Shown piece after piece: positions 10,620 to 23,503 of a stretch of DNA of 64,000 bases. The position numbers and the translations under genes were made by a program. Numbering within the stretch: the first letter of the stretch is position 1; each line of letters starts with the position of its first letter. The notes under the pieces were generated by a model. That model made no database searches. It had not been told where the DNA came from and was given only the letters and a program-made list of their open reading frames with translations. The stretch is from Rotaria sp. Silwood1 (taxonomy: Eukaryota > Rotifera > Eurotatoria > Philodinida > Philodinidae), in contig CAJNOP010000003.1 in NCBI GenBank assembly GCA_905250075.1, positions 5,478,207 through 5,542,206 on the forward strand, written 5' to 3'.

Positions 10620-12057
10620 ATGGCTCACGGGTTATCTGATTCTGACATGAAGAAAGAATATTTCGATGCACAACATGATTTAGATGATAAATTAGATAAA
10701 TTAGCTCAATGGATTAAAGAAAGTAAACACTTTATTGTATTTACTGGTACGTTTTAAAATCGTGTGTATTTTACAATGATTACATATATTCATATTTTTA
10801 GGAGCTGGAGTATCTACATCGACTGGAATTCCGGATTTTCGTAGTGGAATGGATACTGTCTTAGCAACTGGACCAGGTGCTTGGGAATTACGAGAGTAAA
10901 TATACAAATATGAATATGAAATTATTGCTAAATTTTATTGTTTTGTTTTTATTAGTCATAATGCATCAAGATCAAAAAAAGCTGTTGTTCTCAATGATAT
11001 GCATAAGGCTATTCCATCGCCTTCACATATGTATAAATTAAATTATTTTTTGCTTAAAAAAAATCGAACCTTAATTTTTTTTTATTTAAAAAAGGGCTTT
11101 GGTTGAACTACAACGTCGTGGAATATTAAAATGTTTAGTATCACAAAATTGTGATGGTTTACATTTACGTAGTGGAATTAATCCAACTTGTTTAGCTGAA
11201 TTACATGGTAATATGAATTTAGAAACATGTTCAAAATGTGGTGCTAAATATTTACGAGATTATGATGCAGCTATTGGTCTATTAAATCATTATACAGGTC
11301 GTAAATGTGATAAACCAGAATGTGGTGGTCACTTGAAAGATTCAATTATTAATTTTGGCGAAAATTTACCTTCAGATGAATTAGAAAAAGCACTTAAACA
11401 TGCAAAAAGTGCTGATCTATGTCTTGTACTTGGTAATATTCAATTATTCTTATTGTAAAACAAGAAACTATTTTGTTCTATACGTTCTGATTTTAAGGTT
11501 CTAGTTTAACAGTAACACCAGCAGCTGATATACCACGTATAGTTGCTGAACGCAATAAAAAATTAGTTATTGGCAATCTTCAACGAACTCCATTATATTC
11601 AATGGCGACAGTTAATATACATGCATTTAGTGATACTATTATGCAGGGTCTTATGGAAAGACTTGATATACCTATTCCACCATGGATTGTTCGTCGACGT
11701 GTACGTATTATACGAGAAAATACGTCTAATAATATAAATTATGAAATTTTAATCGAAGGACGTGATCCAGATAATACAAATATACCATTTAGTCTTTTTA
11801 AATCAATACAAATCAATAGTGGAGAGAAGACAATAAAACAAGTTAATAAAGAACCATTTATATTTGAAATACCAAAAACTAATTCTGATCCAATAAATAT
11901 TCAACTTCACTTTTTTGGTCATTATAATGAAATTCCATTTGACCTTAACTATACTAATGTTAGCAATATACCTCAAGAAGAAGAATTCTATTTATTTTAT
12001 AATCCAATGATAGGACAATGGCGTAAAACAACAAAAAGTGATGACTTTCCTCTTTAA
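10620..12057 (+). CDS. Sirtuin, SIRT6/7-type NAD-dependent deacylase
   Basis: Five exons: 10620-10746, 10802-10895, 10956-11030, 11095-11432 and 11498-12057. All phases close, giving 397 residues. Sirtuins remove acyl groups from lysine while splitting NAD to nicotinamide. The Rossmann motif is GAGVSTSTGIPDFRSG from residue 43, the NAD/substrate motif is SQNCDGLHLRSG (115-126), and the catalytic base is His136 in LHGNM. Zinc is held by CSKC (144-147) and a later CDKPEC pair. SLTVTPAAD and GNLQRTP fit the nicotinamide/adenosine pocket. Overall similarity is closest to SIRT6. The segment after PDFR is SGMDTVLATGPGAWE rather than the vertebrate GPxGVW. About 130 C-terminal residues form an extra, probably beta-rich domain (FFGHYNEIPFDL). 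It probably acts on chromatin in the nucleus. Confidence 0.93.
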
Positions 12058-14593
12058 ATGTTCTTTGTAAAATATTTATGTATTTGTTTCTTTTTTTGTT
12101 TGAAAAAACATAATTCAATATAAATAAGCATTGTATGCTAATTCAGACAATTGAACTATTGTTTTTTTTTTCTATTGTAAGATTTTCTGCGAAAAATGCA
12201 ATTTAGTCGATCAATAGAACTGCTGGCTGGTTTCCATTTAATCTTAAAAAGAAACATTAAAATAAGAACAATATCATAGTAAAAAGTTTCTATTAAAAAC
12301 CAATTTGAATGTTCATCTAAATCTTGAAATAACAGATTATACTAAAGTAATGGAATGAATGTCAAACTCTATTTCTCTTCAATAGAAAAATGCTAAGAGA
12401 AAACTTTATTTAGGAGAAGATAGATAATTTTTTTCTCTATCATATCGTATACAAGCTATTTCAACCATACGTTCATAAATGGAATGTTGCAACGAATAAA
12501 AGAAGCACTTTCAAAATCGGTCCGCAGTTTTCATATAGTGTTTTGTATTGATTCTAACAGTTTTTCTCTGGCTCTTTTTCTTTTTTGCTGAGCTTTACTC
12601 TTCATCTATGGAACGTTTTGACGTTTGTTTATAATAACTGATGTTCTTTATCGTAAATTATGACTGATTGTTGATTAATTAATGTTGAAATGCTTAATTA
12701 ATTTACGCTGATTTATAACACAATGATTATTAACAAATTTCATCAGTTTATTTATTTATTTCTTCGGAAGTTTTACTGAATGATCATCCCTTGGTAAAAA
12801 TTTGGTTGGTCCATATTTCAAATATGTTTTTAATTTGTTATAAATCGTTTTTCTTGAAACGTCTTTGTAATATAATTTAATACCATTTTACACGATTTAT
12901 TTGATGAGTCAATATAAAAAAGTACAAATTCGTTGTGATAGCATTTCTCTTTTTTCTTGTGTCATTTTGCTTATCAACGTATAACAAAATTAAGTTATCT
13001 ACAATTCGACAGAGGAGAAAATTTCCTAGGGGCTGATAAATATATTACTGTTCCAATACGTGTTTATTAAACAGATATAGTGGTTGATATTCTGCATCGT
13101 TATGGTACCTTATATAAAAAGAGTACGGATCCATTTTGAGGGTACTTCTTTTTCACTCTTGCAACATTTTATTTATGAACATATGGTAAAAATAACTTAT
13201 ATACGATTTGAAAGAGAAAAAATTCTCTATCTTCTCATAAATAAAGTTTTCTTGTAGCATTTTGCTATGGAAGAGAAATAGAATTTCAGATTTGCCTCAT
13301 TAATGTTACATCATATGTTATTTGTAATCTTTCGTCAAGTTTTTGATTTAAATTATTCAATTGATAATAAATGATACTTTTTGCGACTGTATGCTTTTTT
13401 AGCACTGAATACTATCAACACAATTTCAAGTAAATATTTCATTATTAAATAAGTCTATAAATTTTTCTAATGCATCATGCTCAGAAAAAAGTACATTTAT
13501 AATACATAAATTGCACAAAAAAAAAACAAAATTTTTATTTTACTTTTCATGTGTATATTTGAAGAACATATTATGTCACTACGAAAACATAATTTACTTT
13601 GAAGGTGTGACATAGACTTAGAGACCAAGATGACTTATTGTTTCCACGATTACGAGGTTTTTAGCAAAAGTTATTGAATTATAATTTGTTGTTTTTCGCT
13701 TCTCTTTTTATTCTGCTATATGAAAAGTAGACGTTTTAAATAGTTTAAATACGTAATTATGCAATGCGAAATCATTTAAATCAAATTAAATGTACAATTA
13801 GTGATAAATGAAAAATGTAGTTCTATATTCTTATATCTAAAAGTCTCATAAACATCGCCATGCTAGATCTCCTTCCATGATCACGTAGTTTGAGACGTAA
13901 CTTTCTCTCTAAGATTATTTTTATTATTTGTGTGCATTTCGGTAGCTTATTTTAATTCATTTTAACACAGAAAATAACATCAATTCTTTGCAATACTTTC
14001 TTTAAAACACGACCAACATCAGAATGAGATTTTGTAATTGCTCGTCATTTTGTCTTTTGTTCATCTCTCAAAATACTTCTGAGCATGGGCATGTTTTTAG
14101 AGATGTTTGAGTTAATTTGCTGTTTATTTATATTGTTTGCACAATATATGCAACTTTTTATCATTTTCATTTATCAATGAATCCATTTTTTTAAGTCGCA
14201 TGAATGATCTCACACACTCATTGATCACATTTAAATCACGAAATATTCGTTGTTGCGCAACACCACATGAACAAGAATGTATCAATGATTTTCTGCAATT
14301 TTTTCATTGTTGGATTATTATCAGCACGATTTTTCATTCTAGAATTAGTTGTTCTTATAGAAGTTATACATTCATCAAAAATAATATCACTAGAATCTAT
14401 GGATCAATTAACACCAGATTTTTTTGCCCAAATTAACAATGTATTCTTTGCCAAATTAATTTCTTCGTTTGTAGAATATTTTTCAGGATATGGGCGAGTG
14501 CAGCGTCGACGTGAATGTGAAGGCATAGATGTGTGAGTGATTGTCGCAAAACTAGACACGTGCCAAACCTAAACGTTTAGATATAATGAGTTT
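12058..14593. other. Non-coding, no recognised gene
   Basis: AT-rich intergenic DNA. Open frames at 14137-14436 and 14267-14536 overlap each other and match no family; reading the complementary strand there gives an interrupted, equally unrecognised sequence. It may be very old decayed coding DNA, but I cannot support a gene. Confidence 0.4.
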
Positions 14594-14861
14594 GTTCAAA
14601 TGAGTTTGGGTATTGAATTCGGATTTGGTCCAATCAACTTAGACCCACTTCTGCTTATGTTATTTTATTCCAAGGATACACCAATTCTAATTCTAGCTAA
14701 GTCCGCTTTAGTAGAAGAATTGGCATTGACCAAAATTGAAATTGGTGCATCTCTGGAAGGAAATGACATAAGCAGAAGAGAGGATAAGTTCAAACTGGAA
14801 TCAGTCGATTACTTTCAGTACTAAACGCAAACCCAAACCAGAATCTACACTCATTTGACTA
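14594..14861. mobile_element. Short foldback (MITE-like) element
   Basis: The ends GTTCAAATGAGT (14594) and ACTCATTTGACT (to 14861) are inverted copies. Inside them CTTCTGCTTATGTTATTTTATTCCA pairs with the complement of TGGAAGGAAATGACATAAGCAGAAG, and ACACCAATT with AATTGGTGC. Arms of ~110 bases are considerably diverged. The 74-codon open frame at 14600-14824 lies wholly inside the palindrome and is not a gene. Confidence 0.6.
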
Positions 14862-17800
14862 AAATCAACAAATCTGACCGTTTGGATTACAGATATATCT
14901 AGTTTTATGTAACTTACTTGTGTACCTATGCTCGCACATTCATCTCTACTCTACACTCACCAATATACTCAAATTAGAGTGAAAAATATAATAGTTGCTC
15001 AATAATAAGGTTCTAATAGGCTACAACGACAATTAAAAATATAATTATTCTAAAGAGGTATGAACGATAAAGGATTTTATAAAGATTTCAATTACGAATT
15101 CATTATTATAGTAACTGCATAGAATGGTTTTTTTTATTGATGATGATTAAGATCTTAAATCTAGCGTCAATTTGGCAAGCATTTAACTGAAATAAGAAAA
15201 ATGATCTCTTTTTTCTAGCAAAATGTGAACGAATATCGATAGCCTTTTGTCCTTGGCATGAACATATCTCTTTTCGAACGATACCGTTTCTCTTCAAACT
15301 GTAGCAGAAATAACTCAAATAAAAACGCAGTTTTTATGAACGTTTGACTTTACGACAACATGTAGTTATGGAGATACTGTCACAAGATCGAACTATACTA
15401 TCTGTCAAAAAGCCAAAATTTCGTTAAAAAGACGGAGGGATTCACTTTTCTCATATTTCGAAAGTGTTTCAAGGAGTATCAAAAAATATTCAAAGAAGGA
15501 TAGAAATGTAGAACATTCGAAGCTCTGTCCCATTGTATGTAAAGTAACTTTTTCGTGCTATGAAATCTAAAAAATACAGAACATGTGGGAAAATCATACT
15601 AAACAAAACTTTTATCATTACATTAATTTCATGTAGACGTATTTTCATTATAAGTCCTCTTCAACAAGACATATTGAGCTGAAAATTTTACGGTAAATGT
15701 ATCTTATTTAGTTTCACCAGTTATCCAAATTTCATTGAACTTGTACCACTATTGAAAAACGGCCGTATTCTTTAGCTGTATTATCCTATGGGTAGAATTT
15801 GGTTGAATGTCTTTTCCAATGAAATATGGACTTTCTAATGTATTTTTGCATGCTGACTTCGAAAACTATGCTTATTTCCAATAAAACTACGTCATTTTTC
15901 ATAATTCAAACCTATGAACACTAACTATGTTTAGGGTATTTTACGTGAAGGTGAATAAGCTTTGAAAATAATGATTTTTTTCACTAGTACCGAAAATATT
16001 CAATGTCTACTTGTGTTATTTCATATCGTCATGCCGTTCATAACCAAAAAATTGGTAAATAAAACAAAAAAAAACGAGAGATAAGTATAAACCATAGAAA
16101 AAGCAGCATTTTCGTTTATTTGCTCAAATCTATATTGTTTTGATGCGATGATAAATGAGCACCAGTAGTTAAAGAAAAAAATAAGTCATTAATGATAGTA
16201 CTGTAATTGTTGATGAATGAGAAGAACTAGATAACGATACCTTTTTTTGAATATAAAGAAAGATTTTTGACATGACAACAATTTTATCTGTTTCTTTGTC
16301 TTGCTTGATATATTTGCTGTTCACAGCAGTAATGTTTTTGTCAATGGATGAATTGCATGGTACTTTTCGAAACAAGTTTAATACAAATACACGAAATTCT
16401 TTGAAAATTTTATATTTTATTCCAAATTCAGGCCATGGGCGCCCATCTAAAAATCCAATCAGCCCAGTCTAACCCATTGAGACTTCTGTTTCATAAACCT
16501 CAAACTAGAATCGAACCTATTGTAAATGATCTGCTTTTTTTTTTACAGACATTGTACTTGAATGAGCAGAGAATAGTGAAAATTTAAAACAGCAAAACAA
16601 ATAGCGTAGTTCATCGCAAACGACACTTGAAAATCAAACAACGTTCATATTGCCACTAGAGAAAAATAATTAACTAACCATATACGATAATCTTTAATTA
16701 TTTCAACATCATTGTCATAATCGCTTGAGTCACAAATCAATTTATTTTCTATACCAAATCTGTTAGTCCAGCCTCTAAGGAATTAAAATATGCAACAGGA
16801 TATAGGTGTTGTTACTGCTCACAGGTAGACTTTTATATTCTATCCAATTCGAGACAAATTTCTTCGTCATTCTTTTACTAGATTTTACAAAATTGTAATA
16901 AGGAATTAGTTGATATATGAAAACGAGACATTATTGATGTACAACCTGGAAGGGTCTTTGACAAACATCTATTCACAAACTTCGACCAGCGTCGGTCATG
17001 GTCTTCGGTTATCTTTGACTAACCTTTGCAACAAGCTGTGATGGTCTTTGACCAGAGTGTGTCACGTTATCTGGAGGGTACGGGGGGAGGATTTCCAAAT
17101 TTTTATCATATATTCTTCAAAAAAATGAAAATATGCATAGCAAGTTTCTGGGCGCCTAGAAGTATTTAGTCCATTTTCTCTCATCTACTTAGCTTGATCC
17201 TCATCTTGCTAATGCATTTGCTAAGATGTGGGAAATCGGACTGAAGAAATCTCGATTTAAACTTACATTCATAATCTTGTTCAATAATACATGTGAGTTA
17301 CACAAGCACTACAGACATAACGTCTATCTACACTATGAAAAGTTACAAGTTGCATGTTTAGGTAACGCCTGAAAATTTACTTGGAATATATATATTAAAA
17401 TTAAAAATAAGGCTAACTTAACGCTAAAACGGCACCTCTAGTCTAAATCTAATATCAATCACGTTGTCATCGACCAGTTTCCAAACCATTAGAATAGAGT
17501 TTCAAAAAACGAACCTTTATCTCTCAAAACTATGACAATGTCTATTAAAATATGAATGCTTCCGTATTTTGATTTGTTTTCCTTGTATAAGGACTTGGAA
17601 AAAAATTTAAAAACATATTTGCTTATGTAGTTTTGTGAGCTCTATCCAACCACATGAAAATGAAAGAAAAAACTTTGCTAAAGTTTTGAATTTCTTCCAA
17701 TTGACATACTTTGTGTTATCTGTGAATAGTTTTTCAACTATTAGATCCAATAAGTAATCAATCTGGTAGCAGATGATATATATTTGATTCATATATTCTA

Positions 17801-18561
17801 CATTCATTATCAACTATTGTCTTTTCTTGTCAAATAATTCCAAAAGACTTCTGCTTTTGTTCGTTCATGTATATTTGTTTTTTGTTCTTTTCCCTTGTTT
17901 CTAGACTCGCCATAATATGTAGCTGTACAAGTGAAACACGTACAATACCAAACATCAAAACTACGAAAAACAACAAGAAAAAAGATACAAGACAAAAGAC
18001 AGTGAAATAAACAAGAAATGTCACGCACTCGAACACTAAAGTACAAAAAAATCTAAGCAATATATAACCTTGATGTCAACAATAACACCGACAACGTAAG
18101 AAGAAGAAAAACACCGAAGACAAATAACAAAACAGTAACATCAATAAATGAAAAACAAAAGGGAATATATTGAAATGTAGAAATGAAACTAGGAATGTCT
18201 CATATTAACAAGGATGTTTTCCAGTCTTATTTATAGTATACTTGTAAGTTCATCGATATATTAACATAGGTAACAAGTACTGAAGACGAGGATACAGAGA
18301 AAAAAAGAAAAACATCATAATCATATGTATAGCTTGTTACGTTATGAATGATGAAAAAAAAGAAAAAATCAAAGAAGAAAGCATGTAATCAAATATTCCG
18401 AAGTAAAGAAATAATAGAAATGATGGTAGTTTCGAAAGAAGAAAAAAAATTTAGTTCATATACATGATAATTCTAGCTTTGGTATAGTATTTGAAAAAAA
18501 TAAAATAATAATGATGATACTATACCAGCATTTGTTAATGTTGAATAATCAGTTGATATTA
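14862..18561. other. Non-coding, no recognised gene
   Basis: 3.7 kb of AT-rich DNA downstream of the nuclear receptor gene. Small direct repeats of GGTCTTTGAC occur at about 16950-17060, next to a G-rich patch (GGGTACGGGGGGAGG, ~17080). Nothing protein-coding is recognised. Confidence 0.5.
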
Positions 18562-21500
18562 TTAATAATGAATTAGGCGAGGTGGTGCACGATTTTCTTT
18601 TTGTAATTCATTTAAATGAGATGTTCCACTAATCATTGTTGAATTGAATTGGGATGAAGATATTTGAGAAGTTTGAGGATCAGAAGACATTGCTGTTATA
18701 CTTGATGTTGTTGTTCTTGATGAAGATAATCGATCTTCATCTTCAGCTAATTCACATAGATTAACATTGGCTAATGTTGCACAAAGTTTTTGAAGATCTA
18801 TTATTACAAATAAACAATATATATACATATATAATATATAATAAAAGGAGGTTGTTTAGAAAAGCACTCATGTTTTCTTTTTTTGGGACTGAATAAAAAA
18901 ACTAAATGAATTTTGATGGTAAAATTTTTTTACACGTTGTTTTCATTCCATTAAAAATTCTTGTTTTCATTCAATGAATTCGAAAGTTATATTAAAAATA
19001 AAAATTATTATTTACCAAATAATAATGGTAAGATATTTTGAAACATTCGACAACCAACTGTTAGTCCAAATTCATCATGTAAATATCGATAAGCTATTTC
19101 AATATAAATTTGTTGAATTTTATGTAATTTTTCATGTAATTTGGACGTTGAAGATGGTGAAACGGACGGTGATAATGATGATAATGATGATGATAATGAT
19201 TCACTAGTTGTTGATAATGATCTATTCATAGTCGATTTATCTAATTCATTTTCTATTGATTGTTGTTGTCCTTCTTCAGTTAAACAAATTTCAAAACCAT
19301 CAGAAAATAATAGAATAATCATAAGTAATAAAAGTAATGGATGTGCACGTTCATCTGATTCTTTATCACCTGGTGTTTGATATGTTAAAGAAGTTAATCT
19401 ACGAGCTAATGCTATAAAATTATTATAAACTCGTGATCCGTAAACAAGTAATATATATTTCGCATCATAAGGTTGATCAGCTAAAATAGACAGGAAATGA
19501 TAAGATTTAATTTGGTATTTCCTTTGTTTTTATTTTATTTTAAATACCTGTTGTTCGATCAACAAATGTATCATTGTGAGTATTATATGTTAATGCTCCA
19601 TGAAACATAAAAACTGCCAGCATATTCTTAAATAAAATGGATTTTTTTTCTAATTCTGTTAATAATTGAAATTCAGGTATTAATGCAAAATAATGTAATA
19701 AACGTGATGTTGTCATTTGTGTTAATTCTCTTGTTAAATCTTTAATTAAGACTAATTTAGAATCCATATCTATGGTTTTTGATATAAGTGAATTGCGATA
19801 AGCAAATTTTGTTGGTTGATGATATTGTTGACATATTAATTGATAACCATCTGATAATTGTCGTAATAAACATTGTTGACGTTCATACATTTGTTGATCT
19901 GATGATCGATGCATACACATTAATGGCAATGGAAGACAACTTGATTCAGAAGTTTTCCTTGATATTAGACGTTGAGAATTGGATGATGATGAATGCTAAA
20001 AATGAAGAAAGAAAAAAGATTTTGTTGAAATTAATTTTCTTAAAAAGATAGTAAATGAGAAAAATCAACAGTAGATCGACATTGTTAAAAAAGAAATATA
20101 ATCTCGATGAAATAGGTAAAAATTAGTTAGAAAAAATCTGAGCAATTGATATTCACGAAGTGTGCAATTTGTGTTAATAACAGGACGTAACGAAGTTATC
20201 GGGAGTAGTAATAATCATGATGATAATCTATTATCGTGATATAGACTATCAGAATAGAAATAACGAAAAAAAAATAGTGTTTAATGATCGAAAAGGTAGA
20301 TTACCCTATTCCGATTTCAATGGTTATTTTTGCTTGTAGGTATTATACATTATTTCTAATGAAAACTCTAGAAGAATTTGAGTTTCTTTTGAAACTTAGT
20401 GAAGTAATTGAATTGTTAATGTATCTATTTGCCAGCGGGCTATATGTGAGCCAAGATTTTTGAACAAGCATGTTTTTGAATTGCATCTTGAGATTGCCAC
20501 TATTTCAAGGTCTAATATATAGTAGCTTGTATGAAGAGTTTCAGAGTTTAAAGACTTCATTTCTTCAAGACGTTAACTTTTCAAAAGATTATTGTCTTGT
20601 TCACTACACTTGGAAAAGTGTCTATTCTTGAAAACTTCGTGTCTTGAATATAAGAAGTGTCCAAATTCTAAAACTCTTCATACAAATTACTATATGTTAA
20701 ATCTTGAAATAGTGTTAGTTTAAAGGTAAAATTTAGAAACATGATTTTTTCGAAAACCTTGACTCTGACAATGGTCATTGGTAAACAGACATATTAATAA
20801 CTGAATAACTCAGCCAAGTTTCAATAGGAATTCAAATCCTTTTAGGATTGTAATTAGAATATTATTTAGTATCTATAAGCAAAAAAAAATCACTGCATCC
20901 GGAAGAGCACATCCGAAAAGGTTTCCCATGAGACGAGTTGTATCTACGCATGACGATTATCAGTTTCCTTTTTTTTGTTAGTAAGCACGTAGAAAAACCT
21001 ATAAAGAGCATCCAACAGTGTGAATTCTGTGCGATAATTTACAGATATATTTTTTGACTAAGCTATTAAATATCTGTTCCAAACAATAACTTAACTCATA
21101 TTGATTATATTGCAGATATATATTGTAATAAATCCTATTATGTTGATAAAAAAAGCATTTTTATTGTTTGTAAGTCAACAGTATCTCATAAGAAATTTTT
21201 CGAATAAATCTGAACATCCTCATTAGATTAGATTTGACAAGGAATCATACTATGTTTCTTAATTCTATCAATAAGCCAAAATAGAGAAATTATGTATGCA
21301 AGTTCACGTTGGTTGTTCAAATTGTTATAGACATTTGTGGAAACTTATACTAATGAAGATTGGTTAGATGCGCATCAAAAAAATTTAAAACATGGACATA
21401 AGATGATTTAAAAAAAAAGCTTGCACAAAAAATCCATATTATCGGATATAAAAATACTAAGATTCTTTTTGTTTTTCAAAAGCAAGAGCGATTTAATTAA

Positions 21501-23503
21501 TTGTTAGTAAATCCTCGTTTGAGTATACTGTTTTGAAATAGTCTAACAGCAGTAGATTTTCATTTTTGTATTTACTATTTTTTCTTTTACCAAGAAAATA
21601 TTAACTAAGTAGAAAATCTTGCTTTGAAATAACTTTGAAAAAGAATTAAAAAAAATAATCTTTTCAATATACTCAGAAAAGAAAATTTTTTAAACTAAAA
21701 TTAAAAAGAGAACTGTTTTCTAGTTTTTCTATTCATTTACACATAAAAATTTTCCTAAAATAGCAGAACTTTGAAAGAAATTTTAAACAAATTTAACGTG
21801 TCCCAAACAAAATTATAATTGAAAGTTTTAGAAAAATTCATATCATCAACTAGCAGAATCTAGAATCCAATTTTGAAAAAAGTCTGCAGTTCGACTCAAA
21901 AACGAAAGGTCTACAAACAATCAAATTTTTTTAGACTAACTTTTCTTGACAATGATAAACAAGATCTACCTTCCTAGGACGTTAGATTTCATTGCTCCTT
22001 TTACTATTTTTATTCTTTTATTTCAAAGACAAATGATTATTTGTCAAATGAAATTAGATCGAACGAGATGACACGTACCTGTCAGTGAGGAAAAATGTAT
22101 AAAAATATCACATGTCTATTATTCTAAGGCTATTATATAAACATGTAGCTGTGACCTGGAGGTGATAAATATACAGAAATATTTAAGACTAAAATGAATT
22201 ATTAATCCATGTTTGATAGAAATTTTTTTTTCTCTTTTCTAAAAATAACAAAATAATTCTAAAAGACTCAGAACTGAAATTATACTATTTTGTTTTTCTA
22301 CATAAAGTTTTCTTTAGTTTTCTGTCTCAACGAGTATATATAACAAGACCTCAGCGTTCATTTTTATCGTAGACATACTTCAATAGCAGACGATGAAGAC
22401 ATATTTGTTTGAACATTTAAATGAATTAAATCATTATTTTGTTGTTGTTGTTGTTGATAAAGAGTTAATTGCGCTTGTTGTTTTATTAAACGATTACGTT
22501 CGATTTTTTTTCGTTTTGAACGTTTTTCTTCTTCTGTTAATATCCATTCTTTACGCATACCTATATTTAAAACAAAATCAGAAATTAGCTTATATTGTAC
22601 TTTTTTTTAATAAGACTATTAGCGAAACTCCTGTCAGATTAAAATGTAAAACATGATGAAGCTACCCACATTGTAAATGAAGGAGTTTATCAACGTGTAT
22701 CTGTTTATGAATTACTACCGATTATTAATGCATGACAATGATGAAATGATGTTAATTCTAATATATTACGATAACTGCGCAAGATGAACAAACGACTAGC
22801 ACCTTAGATTCATTCGTGTTTCATGCTGAGCTTATAGACAGCTTCAGTATCAGAGATATGTGGATCATGGTCTGCGATGGATTATTGCTAAAATATCTAT
22901 CGCACTTATGATTATGGACACAAAAATCTCACTCTATACTCTTCAACACATTACCTTGTAAATTGTGTTTAATAAAATATACTACGATAAAGTACTTACC
23001 AACATCAAAACATTTTATTAATCGACATCGTTTACAACGTTTTCGTGTTGTTGATGTTATAACACAATTATTATTATTTCGACATCGAAATTTATCCTAA
23101 AAATATTTGTATTATTTAGGAAATTAAAATGAATATGTATATTTTTTTAAATTTAATGTTTACCATAGATTTCAAAGCGTTTCGTCGAAAAAATGCTTTA
23201 CATGATTCGCATGTGACTATAAACAAATAAATTAATTGAAATTTATTTATTTATTTTTCTTCATTTACTTTGATCGAAATTATAACCATGCGCTTTTGCT
23301 CCACATACATGACATGGTGAAATATCTTTTTGACGTTTTGTTCCATTATTTGTTACGGTTGTACCAGCAACAGTGGAACGAGATACATGGTGTCCAGATT
23401 GTTGATGATTAGTATTATCTTCATATGGCAAATTATCGCTACTCTTTGATTCATCATCATCGAGTTCGATCGTTGATGGTTGCATATCCACACTACTGTT
23501 CAT
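18562..23503 (-). CDS. Nuclear hormone receptor, HR96/DAF-12/NHR-8-like (NR1J group)
   Basis: Seven exons: 23503-23269, 23216-23164, 23096-23000, 22560-22379, 19995-19548, 19480-19016 and 18797-18562. Phases close, giving 571 residues. The DNA-binding domain begins CHVCGAKAHGYNFDQ. Its P-box CESCKAFFRRNA is the form typical of Drosophila HR96 and nematode DAF-12/NHR-8. The second finger is complete (CRNNNNC...CKRCRLIKC). A basic hinge with a Gln run follows, then an all-helical ligand-binding domain in exons 5-6 with a Ser-rich insert. The last exon is Ser/Thr-rich and I see no clear AF-2 helix. HR96-type receptors bind sterols or xenobiotics and control lipid and detoxification genes. Intron 4 (19996-22378) is unusually long and contains a foldback element. 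Confidence 0.9.
20452..20765. mobile_element. Foldback (MITE-like) element in nuclear-receptor intron 4
   Basis: CACTATTTCAAGGTCTAATATATAG at 20498 pairs with the complement of CTATATGTTAAATCTTGAAATAGTG near 20690-20714. The match continues inward through TTGTATGAAGAGTTT / AAACTCTTCATACAA and outward through CAAGATTTTTGAACAAGCATG / CATGATTTTTTCGAAAACCTTG. Arms are ~150 bases with moderate divergence and almost no loop. No protein is encoded. Confidence 0.7.

Noticed and set aside
14137-14536. Overlapping frames with possible decayed coding content
   Set aside because: No recognisable family on either strand and the frames are short; the complementary reading is interrupted.
16950-17100. Repeated GGTCTTTGAC with a G-run, considered as a regulatory array
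   Set aside because: Only a few irregularly spaced copies and no gene nearby; too weak to call.
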